40,514 nucleotides of DNA from Thioalkalivibrio sp. HK1 (lineage in GTDB: Bacteria; Pseudomonadota; Gammaproteobacteria; HK1), in the NCBI GenBank assembly GCA_000583135.1, contig JFBG01000032.1, positions 1 through 40,514 on the forward strand. Direction: 5' to 3'. Below, in pieces: positions 1-8,090 of the stretch. Positions within the stretch are counted from its first letter, which is position 1; every line of letters begins with the position of its first letter. A model generated the notes under the pieces. That model saw only the letters and a program-made list of their open reading frames with translations. It was not told where the DNA came from and did not search any database. Made by a program: the position numbers and the translations under genes.

Positions 1-1
1 G

Positions 2-1165
2 TATGAGCCGAAGTTCAAGATCGAAAATCTGGGTGTCATTCGCGAAGGCGAGTTCACTCAAAAGCCCTTGACTATTTTTTGTGGCCCGAATAACAGTGGC
101 AAGACATGGGTAATGTACTCCCTCTATTATTGGTCGAAAATGCTGAGTGATCCAGACTTTCGTTGCTCTCAATACTACCGCATAAGTAATGGTCACTCTG
201 TTAAACCGACCAATTTCAAGGATATTGTGAATAGCGGACTGGCCGGTGTTTTTAATGTTAAAGAGGCGATGTTGGAGGGATCCAGAGTCGATTTAGTCGG
301 CTCGGTCAAATCGCTGAAAGTCTTGTTGGACGAAAAGCGAAAGACTCGAAACGTTATTTTGATGCCTGTGGAACGCAGTAGTCTGTATCCGTTTTACCGT
401 AACATCGGAAATCGTTCGACGACATTACCACATCATGTAGCGGAAGGTATATATAGTCCCAGTGAATCGTTGCGCGATACGATGCGCTCGTACTACGCCC
501 AGCCGATCGCCGACTATATCGATTGGTTGAGTGAAATACCGGAGATCATGCGTGAAGGTAGAGGAGGGTTTCATAAATGCGCCGATGTACTCAGAAAGCG
601 TCTTCTTCGAGGCACTTTCAGTATCAATAGAAGAACCGGCGATATCACATTCAAATCCCACCAAGCGAAGTGCGAAGGTCATAAGGTCCGACCCGTGAAT
701 CTGCATATTGCATCGGCAACGGTCAAAAGCCTGTTCGGGCTATGGTTTTATCTCGAATATCAAGCCCAAAAAGGCGATCTGTTGATGATCGAAGAGCCGG
801 AAATCAATCTTCATCCGGCAAACCAAGTTGAAATGGCTCGCCTTCTGGCAAGACTGATCAATGCCGGATTGCGGTTGGTTATCAGTACCCATAGCGACTA
901 CATCGTCCGAGAACTGAATTCTCTCATCATGCTGAACCAACAAGGATCTAGCGGTATGCGGAAGCAATATCGCTACAAAGAAGAAGAGGTTCTCGATCCC
1001 GAAAAAGTCAGCGCCTATCAATTCGACGATCAGGTCATCGAACCGATGGAGATTTTCATGGAGGATGGTATTTACGCTATCACATTCGATAAGGTGATAG
1101 CAATGCAAGAAAAATCTAACGATGATATCTATTATACAATGAAAGAGCGCAGAGATGGATATTGA
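2..1165 (+). CDS. OLD/ABC-type AAA ATPase, 5' end outside window
   Basis: This is a P-loop ATPase of the AAA_15/AAA_21 (OLD- or SMC-like) type, truncated at its 5' end by the window edge. The frame is open from base 2, and the residues before the P-loop (KFKIENLGVI and onwards) look like the first strand of such ATPases, so little is missing. Seen: Walker A GPNNSGKT at 83-106, Walker B LLMIEEPEINLHP from 779, and the switch histidine in VISTHSDYIV near 890. No Toprim domain follows the ATPase core, unlike full OLD nucleases. Its last 11 bases overlap the start of the next gene, so the two are probably co-translated. Family knowledge: ATPases of this kind paired with a small nuclease-like partner are common in anti-phage systems such as Septu, Gabija and PARIS. 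The exact system here is not recognised. Confidence 0.85.
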   Translation, partial: YEPKFKIENLGVIREGEFTQKPLTIFCGPNNSGKTWVMYSLYYWSKMLSDPDFRCSQYYRISNGHSVKPTNFKDIVNSGLAGVFNVKEAMLEGSRVDLVGSVKSLKVLLDEKRKTRNVILMPVERSSLYPFYRNIGNRSTTLPHHVAEGIYSPSESLRDTMRSYYAQPIADYIDWLSEIPEIMREGRGGFHKCADVLRKRLLRGTFSINRRTGDITFKSHQAKCEGHKVRPVNLHIASATVKSLFGLWFYLEYQAQKGDLLMIEEPEINLHPANQVEMARLLARLINAGLRLVISTHSDYIVRELNSLIMLNQQGSSGMRKQYRYKEEEVLDPEKVSAYQFDDQVIEPMEIFMEDGIYAITFDKVIAMQEKSNDDIYYTMKERRDGY

Positions 1166-1754
1166 TATTATCAGGATGATTGAGAAGGCGATCGATTATC
1201 GATATCGTTTGGAAAGAAACGCTCGTAGTTGGCTGCTGAACGAGTTTGATAAGCGAATCGAATTCCGGGTTCCCAGCAGCAATTCAATTGCTTTCTCATT
1301 AGACAGCGAGAGGGAAAAGCCTTTTTCCTTCTTCAGTAAATCACCGCCTTTACACTGGGCAAAGATATGCGATGCCTTTTTAGCTTGTGCTCACGAGGGT
1401 ATCGTATATTTTTTCATTATAGAAATTAAATCCTCTTATGAGAATGAATGTGAGAAGCAGCTCATCAATGGCAAGTTATTTTGTGATTGGCTGTTGGCTT
1501 TATGTCGGGAGCACAACTATCCGAATGCTGAATTTTCGACCGCTTCCATGTTGGTATGGGAGCCGCGTGAACGAAAAACGACTCGTAAGGTCACGAGCGG
1601 CCACACTAGCCCCGATAGCCTTGGCATACAACAGCATGGCATTGTAGAAAAACAGGGGACGAACCATTTCCCCATTCGATTCGATGTCAGTAATCAAAGA
1701 AAAATAGACATCGGAGAGTTGATCTCTCGTATGAACCGCCGCCCCCGGCGGTAG
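1155..1754 (+). CDS. Small PD-(D/E)xK-like protein coupled to the ATPase
   Basis: This 199-residue protein is not recognised as a named family. It starts with ATG inside the 3' end of the upstream ATPase gene (11-bp overlap), which implies a functional pair. Seen: Asp73 in KICDAF, then a hydrophobic strand running into IIEIKSS (Glu90, Lys92), then Gln102 in a helix (EKQLINGKLFCDW). The order D, about 16 residues, E-x-K, then a helix with Gln matches the core of PD-(D/E)xK nucleases, including a QxxxY-like position. The C-terminus is basic (MNRRPRR). No membrane segment or signal is seen. Inference: it is the nuclease-like effector, or a DNA-sensing partner, of an ATPase-driven defence system. 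It could instead be a non-catalytic adaptor. Confidence 0.7.
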   Translation: MDIDIIRMIEKAIDYRYRLERNARSWLLNEFDKRIEFRVPSSNSIAFSLDSEREKPFSFFSKSPPLHWAKICDAFLACAHEGIVYFFIIEIKSSYENECEKQLINGKLFCDWLLALCREHNYPNAEFSTASMLVWEPRERKTTRKVTSGHTSPDSLGIQQHGIVEKQGTNHFPIRFDVSNQRKIDIGELISRMNRRPRR

Positions 1755-1954
1755 CCAACCAATGGGCAGCGTGTCTTTCGAGTGACGGAGATGCCGACGA
1801 CAAGAATCGATAGATGATTTTGACCATACGGACACTCGATGTGCCGCGAAGGATTGAAAATCGCTACGAAATGCCATTTCTAATTAATGCCACTAAGATG
1901 GCTATTAAGCGGATATAGGATAGCTCTCCCCAACAAAAATAAGGAGACACCATA

Positions 1955-2653
1955 ATGATCGACCCTCGCCCGTTCGATAGTCTGGGAGCCTTCAAAACCA
2001 ACTGGCTCGATGCCAAGCATCATTTCAGTTTCGGCCATTACACGGATCCCGAGCGCATGGGGGTGGGTGCCCTGCGTGTTTGGAACGATGACACCATCGA
2101 GCCCGGAACCGGCTTCGATCCGCACCCGCACCGTGATATGGAGATCATCACTTATGTTCGAAAAGGGGCGATCACTCACCAAGATGCTCTGGGCAACGAG
2201 GGACGCACCCAAGCCGGAGATGTACAGGTGATGTCCGCAGGTACCGGTATCGTTCATGCCGAATACAACCGGGAAAGCGAGCGGACGCAGATCTTCCAGA
2301 TCTGGATCACCCCGGATTCAACGGATTATGAGCCTCGTTGGGATACCAGATCCTTTCCCAAGGGCGACCGGGCCGGAGAGTTGGTCGTGCTGGCATCGGG
2401 TCGCTCCCAAGACGAGGGTGCGCTGAAGATCAACCAAAACGCCGCCGTCTTGGGCGCCACTTTGGTATCCGGCCAAAGCGTCACCCACCGACTCGATAAG
2501 GATCGCAAGGCCTACCTCGTCCCGGCGATGGGTCAGGTGACGGTCAACGGCATCGCCATCAACGCGCGCGACGGCGTTGCGATCTTCGATGAGTCCGAGA
2601 TCGTCATCACCGCAACCGAGACCGCCGAGATCGTCTTGGTCGATGTTCCCTAA
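1955..2653 (+). CDS. Pirin family protein (YhhW-like bicupin)
   Basis: This 232-residue cytoplasmic cupin is of the usual length for the pirin/YhhW family. YhhW has quercetin 2,3-dioxygenase activity in vitro, but the physiological role of most members is unknown. Seen: the metal-binding set His57 and His59 (HPHRDMEI), His101 and Glu103 (HAE), all in the N-terminal cupin and at the same numbers as in YhhW. The C-terminal cupin ends with an acidic beta-rich tail. The start is supported by AAGGAGA at 1941-1947, 7 bases before ATG. The gene stands alone: no same-strand gene is close, and a decayed copy of its own 3' end lies 90 bases downstream. Its GC-rich codon use matches the host rather than the AT-rich sirtuin gene. 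Confidence 0.92.
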   Translation: MIDPRPFDSLGAFKTNWLDAKHHFSFGHYTDPERMGVGALRVWNDDTIEPGTGFDPHPHRDMEIITYVRKGAITHQDALGNEGRTQAGDVQVMSAGTGIVHAEYNRESERTQIFQIWITPDSTDYEPRWDTRSFPKGDRAGELVVLASGRSQDEGALKINQNAAVLGATLVSGQSVTHRLDKDRKAYLVPAMGQVTVNGIAINARDGVAIFDESEIVITATETAEIVLVDVP

Positions 2654-2742
2654 GACCCTTCACGGCACGCTCCTCCATCGACACCGAAGCTAGATGAGCC
2701 CCGTAGGGAAGACAGCGAGGCGCGCTCACCCTTCATTTTCGC

Positions 2743-2862
2743 GGTGAGTCGGCGGTCAACGGTGTCGCCATCAATGTGCGAGATGGTGTTGCAATCCATG
2801 ATGAACCCTAAATCGTCGTCCCCGTGACCGAGACTGCCGAGGTCGTTATGGTCGATGCCCCT
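2743..2862 (+). pseudogene. Decayed duplicate of the pirin 3' end
   Basis: Read in frame from 2743, this stretch gives GESAVNGVAINVRDGVAIHD, then EP, a TAA stop at 2809-2811, and IVVPVTETAEVVMVDAP. It aligns without gaps to the last 40 residues of the intact pirin just upstream (GQVTVNGIAINARDGVAIFD through IVLVDVP). There is no start codon or upstream cupin sequence. It is therefore the remnant of a second pirin gene or a partial tandem duplication, now carrying an internal stop. Confidence 0.85.
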
Positions 2863-3073
2863 GAAGATTCCGCTCGGATCCTTGGCGCCCCTTATTAGGA
2901 GTCAGGCGAGCCATTCGAGGGACGACGGAGCGCGCACGCTTGGAAAAGATCGCCGCATCTATCCCGGCTACATCCACAAATCGTTGCTGTCAAGATGACC
3001 CAATATCCGCCAGACTAAAAAGCGGTAAGGCGCTTTTGGGCGCGAGGTCACGACAAGAACGAAGGGAGGGTGA
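2863..3073. other. Spacer without a recognisable gene
   Basis: This lies between the pirin remnant and the AAA pseudogene. I see no credible coding sequence, repeat or hairpin. GAAGGGAGGG at 3061-3070 sits just before the pseudogene start and looks like its former ribosome-binding site. Confidence 0.5.
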
Positions 3074-3959
3074 GTGACCAGAGCGAACCAGTTGAAGGCG
3101 TTTTTGAAGCCATCTAGAAGAGGACGAAGATCGCCCCCTCTCTGTGGCGATGCAGGTGGCAGCCATCGATCAAGCCAAGACTCGTCGGGGTTTGCCATCG
3201 CCGAGTGGGGGCGGGGAGATGAGGCTTTCGATCAGGCGCCCGCACGATGATATTGGCGGTCATCTACCCGAAGGTGCACGGGCTCCGCAGAGATGGTGCT
3301 CGAAATGCCTTGGCGAGCCAACACAATCGGGCGATCAAGGGGCAGCGGCAACCATCGAAGGCTCTCTCCCGCCGCAACTCTGCTGATGGGTGTACCGGGC
3401 ACCGGAAAAAATGATGACGACATCAGTGTTCGCTGGCGAACTCGGCCTGCCGCTCACTCAAAGTGCATTTGGGCAGTCTGATCACCAAGTACATGGGCTA
3501 GACCGCGGTCAAACTACGGAAAGTCTTCGATTTGACCGGCCGCCCTCAATGCGTATATCTTGTCGATGAGTTTGATGCCATCGTCTCGCAGCGCGGATTC
3601 GTCGACGATATCGGTGAAGTTCAAAGCACCCTGAACAGTTTCCAGCAAATGATCGAGCAAGATGACCCGCAAAGCCTGATCATGATCGCGATCAACCACC
3701 CTGAAATCCTTGGCCCAGTGCTCTTTCTCCGCTTCGACAACGTTCTGTACTACAATCTACCTAGCGAAGCCAGCATCATAACGATCCTCAAATCTAGCAT
3801 CGGAAAGATGGTCGCCAACGGCATATCATGGAAGCGCCTCGCCACCTTGGCTACGCCGAAGAGCCCTGCATATCGGAAGAGGCCTTGAAGGAAGCCCTGA
3901 TCGACAATCGTCAGAGCCTCACGGAGGCTGATATTCGCCGAATGCAGGAAGAAAGGTAG
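3074..3959 (+). pseudogene. AAA+ ATPase pseudogene (multiple frameshifts and a stop)
   Basis: This is a broken AAA+ (PF00004-type) ATPase gene. It begins with GTG at 3074, giving VTRANQLKAFLK. The frame then shifts near 3112 to SHLEEDEDRPLSVAMQVAA, a typical N-terminus for this family. The Walker A part, LSPAATLLMGVPGTGK, is in another frame near 3360-3407. A further shift follows (ELGLPLTQ to VHLGSLITKYMG), and there is a TAG at 3499-3501 where the family has Glu. Then VYLVDEFDAI (Walker B) and SLIMIAINHPE (sensor) are readable to about 3830, and a last shift near 3850 gives EALKEALIDNRQSLTEADIR up to TAG at 3957-3959. Related intact ATPases are about 300 residues and are often paired with subtilisin-like peptidases. 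No peptidase remnant is seen here. Confidence 0.88.
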
Positions 3960-4128
3960 AGAATCTCGAATCGAATCGCCCATCTACAAGGGGAAAGCGA
4001 TTGATCTTTGGTAGGCATGAAGTAGAGTAGGGGCCAAGTGGGTATCTTAATGCAGTCCAAGATCGTCCCCCTCAATGCCATTTCCTTCTGGATAAATAAA
4101 ATGAGAGCATATCGAGGGTGATTTTAAA

Positions 4129-7100
4129 ATGCAATTTATCAAAGATGGTCCTGATATTCCAGAGCGATTGTTGCAGGCGCATGAAGAAGGTGGTGTCGTG
4201 TTTTTTTGTGGTGCCGGCATCTCCCGTTCGGCGGGATTGCCGGATTTTGAGGGTTTAGTGAAAAAGCTATTTGAGAGCGTTGGTGTTGATCCTAACAATA
4301 ATAAAGAACAAAGAGAAGCTATAAAGGCACGTCAGTATGATACTGCCATTGGACTTCTGGAAAAATTTCGCAATGATCGTAAGATGGTGCGAAAAAAACT
4401 AGCAAGTATTTTGAAACTAAATTCCGATATCAAAAATTCCACTGAAATTCATGAGGCACTACTGATGTTGAGTAGAGATCGTAAATATCTTGATAATAGT
4501 GACGGACGTATGCGTTTGGTTACTACCAATTATGACCGTTTATTTGAAGAAATAATTACCAAGAAATATCCGTCAATGGAAAGATTTAGAGCTCCACTCT
4601 TACCTATTCCAAAGAAAAGTCAATGGAATGGGTTGGTTTATCTGCACGGATTATTAGAGGAGAATCCAACATCTACTGATTTGGAACGTCTAGTAATTTC
4701 AAGCGGCGATTTCGGCTTGGCATATCTCACTGAACGTTGGGCGGCTCGCTTTGTGAGTGAGCTACTTCATAACTACATAGTTTGTTTTGTCGGATATAGT
4801 ATCAACGATCCTATGCTGCGTTACATGATGGATGCACTTGCTGCCGATCGCTTACTCGGAGAAGTGCCCCTTGATATGTTCGCTTTTGGAGATTACTCGA
4901 AAGGTAAGTATGATGATGTTGCCGAGCAATGGAAGGCAAAAAATGTCATACCTATTCTGTATCGTAAATATAAAAATCATTTCTATTTACGCAAGACACT
5001 ATGTAATTGGGCTGATACATATCGCAATGGAGTGCGCGGTAAGGAGCAAATAGTTGTTGAGCTTGCTCGTTCGCGTCCTTCAAATAGTACATTAGAAGAT
5101 GATTTCGTTGGACGTATGCTGTGGGCTCTGAGTGATTCTAGAGGCATACCTGCTAGAAAATTTACTGATTTTAGTCCATCCCCGTCTTTAGATTGGTTAA
5201 GTGTTTTGAGCGAAAACCGTTATCATAATGCCGACTTATACCGTTTTGAAATTTTCCCAAAATCAGATACCGACAAAAATATCACTTTCAGCATGATTCG
5301 AAGACCGCCGCCTTATTTCTTGGCGCCGCTGATGAGTATTGCAGATGATGGCGCCAAAAGAAGTGAATGGGATAATATAATGTGGCAGCTGGGGTGCTGG
5401 TTAGTCAATCACATTGATAATCCGAAGTTGTTGCTTTGGCTTGCCAAACAGGGCGGTCAATTACATGATAATTTTATTAGATTAATAAAAGACGAGATGG
5501 ATAAATCTGCTGATATGAATCATGATAGCGAGACACCAAGGCAGATGTCATCTTCTGGATATGATGGCAAGAAAACCCTCAGTCCTGCAATGCGAATTTT
5601 TTGGAATTTGATGATTGCTGGCCGTGTTAGATCCAGAGAAAATAGCACGGGAATAGACAAACATCACATGTATCATTGGTGTGAGCGATTCAAGAGAAAT
5701 GGACTTACTTCAGATATGCGTCTGAAGCTTCGGGAGTATCTGACGCCATGTGTATTTCTGCACGAACCGATTTATCGATCAATCGAAGGTAACGATGAAT
5801 CAAAAGATATCAGACACTCGATTGGTTGGATGATCGTACTATCGGTGGACCATGTTCATCGGGACATAAAAAATCTATTCAATAACGAGCAATGGATCGA
5901 TCGCTTACCGGAACTCCTATCCGATTTTACCAGCTTGCTCCAAGATACACTTGATCTCATGCACGAACTTGGAGTTGAGGATGAACAGGATGAAAAATCT
6001 CATATTCATCAGCCTTCCATAAGCAAGCATTCTCAGAATAGGAAATTTCACGATTGGACAGTACTAATTGACTTGGCTCGAGATGCATGGGTTGAGGTCG
6101 CAGAGGAATCATGTAAACGAGCGATTATTGAGGCAGAGCTTTGGTGGAGTATGCCATATCCATTGTTCCGTAGGCTCGCTCTTTTCGCAGCAGCGCAAGA
6201 GACTAAAGATAATCGACCAGTGATACCTGATCGTATTGCTCTGGAGTGGCTCTTGGCGGATTCATGTCGGTGGCTTTGGTCTGGGATAGCCAAACGAGAA
6301 GTCATACGATTACTTGTGGTTCTTGCGAAAAGACTTGATAAGGGTATGTTGGCGGAATTGGAGCAGGCTATTCTTGACGGACCGCCATCTAATATTTCCA
6401 AGAGCGATATTAAATTTGATGATGATAATTTTATTGTGGATAAGAAGGTGTGGCTGCGATTAGCAAAAATTGATGAATCAATTGATGTTTTGAGTGAGGT
6501 TGCCAAAAAACGACTAAATTCTTTATCTTCCCAATATCCAGATTGGAAATTGGAAAAAGATCAGCGTGATGAATTTCTTTTTTGGGCTGATGATATCAAG
6601 CGTGTTCCAACCAAAGATTTAGATCAACGAGACGATTGGTCTCAAATCTGCCGAGATGATTTTGAGATGGCTACCGATGTTTTGTGTGCATTGGCAAAGA
6701 AAAAGGATTGGCCATCTGGCCGTTGGCAGGAGGCACTTCGTGTTTGGTCGGAGGACGAATTTACTCAAAAATCATGGAGTAAGTTAGCTCCGATTTTGAT
6801 CGATATGCCGAGAAGTAAGTTGCAATGTGTCGCTAATGAATTAACTCGGTGGATATTGTCAATTGCCAAGACATTTGAATACTATGAAGATAATTTTTTT
6901 ACTATTATAAATATGATTCTTGAATCGGACTATGAAGATTACACTGGTAGCGAAGATTCTTTTACTCGCGCTATCAATCATCCTGTAGGGATCATAACCG
7001 AGGCGTTAATTTTTTGGTGGCATCGGATGACGCTTAAGGACGATCAAGGATTCCCTGAAAAAATAGAAAATATATTTACTAAACTGTGCGATAGAGAAAT

Positions 7101-7905
7101 TAAGAGATATTGCTATGGTCGAATAATATTGGCCGCTTACTCTGTCATGCTATATCGAGTAGATTCAAAATGGACGGAATCACATTTACTGTCATTATTT
7201 AGCTGGAGTAAATGTCAAGAGGAGGCTCGATTGATTTGGGGAGGTTTTTTATGGACACCTCGATTATACCTACCTTTGATGGATCGCCTCAAGAAAGATT
7301 TTCTTGAGGCTCTGAATCATCTTTCTAAACTGAGTAGAGTGGAGCGCGTGCAATATGTCGCATTTCTTATTTTTGTCATCATTAATTTAGATGATAAATT
7401 TATTAATGATAAAGCAAAGGGATTTGTCGGTGAATTGCCATCAGATATTGTTCCTGTGGTTTTTGACGAGTTATTAAGGATGCTTGAAGGTTCTGATAAT
7501 CGACGAGCGGAATTTTGGGCTAATCGAATTACCCCATGTATAAAAACGATCTTACCAATCGAACATGATAGAATTTCATCAGTAATGATCAACAATATAA
7601 GCATTTTTTGTATCCATTCGAAAGAACAATTTCCGAATGCGATCAGTCTTCTTCGTGATCGAATGAGAGCCATTGAAGACATTGGTTATCCAATTTTTGA
7701 ACTTGATCAATCTGATATATGTATAAATTATCCAATGGATGCGTTAAATTTTTTGGATTGTATTATTGGTAAAAATACGAGAGATTTACCGCTAAGCAAA
7801 CTTAGGTGTTGTCTTGATGCAATCATCGAGTCTAATGGTGATCTTGTAAACGATATTAGATATAAAAAATTGAATAGTTATCTAATAGAATCTGGAGAAA
7901 GATAA
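4129..7905 (+). CDS. Large SIR2-domain protein, defence-associated sirtuin-like
   Basis: This 1258-residue protein has an N-terminal SIR2/TIR-like NAD-binding domain (about residues 10-290) and a very long, probably helical C-terminal region without a motif I recognise. Seen: CGAGIS at 27-32, TTNYD at 132-136, the catalytic-type histidine in YLHG (His173), and GYSINDP at 222-228. This is the set found in bacterial SIR2 NADases. Family knowledge: large proteins with this layout (DSR1, DSR2) sense phage proteins and deplete NAD+. The N-terminus looks DSR1-like to me, but I cannot verify the subgroup. GAGGGTGA at 4114-4121 lies 7 bases before ATG. The gene is strikingly AT-rich in both base and codon use compared with all flanking genes, a clear sign of acquisition. 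It is intact, unlike its upstream neighbour. Confidence 0.88.
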   Translation: MQFIKDGPDIPERLLQAHEEGGVVFFCGAGISRSAGLPDFEGLVKKLFESVGVDPNNNKEQREAIKARQYDTAIGLLEKFRNDRKMVRKKLASILKLNSDIKNSTEIHEALLMLSRDRKYLDNSDGRMRLVTTNYDRLFEEIITKKYPSMERFRAPLLPIPKKSQWNGLVYLHGLLEENPTSTDLERLVISSGDFGLAYLTERWAARFVSELLHNYIVCFVGYSINDPMLRYMMDALAADRLLGEVPLDMFAFGDYSKGKYDDVAEQWKAKNVIPILYRKYKNHFYLRKTLCNWADTYRNGVRGKEQIVVELARSRPSNSTLEDDFVGRMLWALSDSRGIPARKFTDFSPSPSLDWLSVLSENRYHNADLYRFEIFPKSDTDKNITFSMIRRPPPYFLAPLMSIADDGAKRSEWDNIMWQLGCWLVNHIDNPKLLLWLAKQGGQLHDNFIRLIKDEMDKSADMNHDSETPRQMSSSGYDGKKTLSPAMRIFWNLMIAGRVRSRENSTGIDKHHMYHWCERFKRNGLTSDMRLKLREYLTPCVFLHEPIYRSIEGNDESKDIRHSIGWMIVLSVDHVHRDIKNLFNNEQWIDRLPELLSDFTSLLQDTLDLMHELGVEDEQDEKSHIHQPSISKHSQNRKFHDWTVLIDLARDAWVEVAEESCKRAIIEAELWWSMPYPLFRRLALFAAAQETKDNRPVIPDRIALEWLLADSCRWLWSGIAKREVIRLLVVLAKRLDKGMLAELEQAILDGPPSNISKSDIKFDDDNFIVDKKVWLRLAKIDESIDVLSEVAKKRLNSLSSQYPDWKLEKDQRDEFLFWADDIKRVPTKDLDQRDDWSQICRDDFEMATDVLCALAKKKDWPSGRWQEALRVWSEDEFTQKSWSKLAPILIDMPRSKLQCVANELTRWILSIAKTFEYYEDNFFTIINMILESDYEDYTGSEDSFTRAINHPVGIITEALIFWWHRMTLKDDQGFPEKIENIFTKLCDREIKRYCYGRIILAAYSVMLYRVDSKWTESHLLSLFSWSKCQEEARLIWGGFLWTPRLYLPLMDRLKKDFLEALNHLSKLSRVERVQYVAFLIFVIINLDDKFINDKAKGFVGELPSDIVPVVFDELLRMLEGSDNRRAEFWANRITPCIKTILPIEHDRISSVMINNISIFCIHSKEQFPNAISLLRDRMRAIEDIGYPIFELDQSDICINYPMDALNFLDCIIGKNTRDLPLSKLRCCLDAIIESNGDLVNDIRYKKLNSYLIESGER

Positions 7906-8090
7906 ATATTGAGAAAGCCATTCTGTTTGATTTTTCTATGGAAATACAAATAAGTTGATAAGCCATAAATAAGAAACGTTTGATTCGAGAATTCTTTCTA
8001 TGTATATTTTTATTTGATTTAATCTATGATTCTCCAGAACCTTTATACTTCCAACCATCATTGATGATGGACTGGCTAATGGAGGATGAG

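Noticed and set aside
1500..1877. Minus-strand frame of 125 codons opposite the nuclease-like gene
   Set aside because: It is antisense to the coupled pair and shows no motif or start signal.
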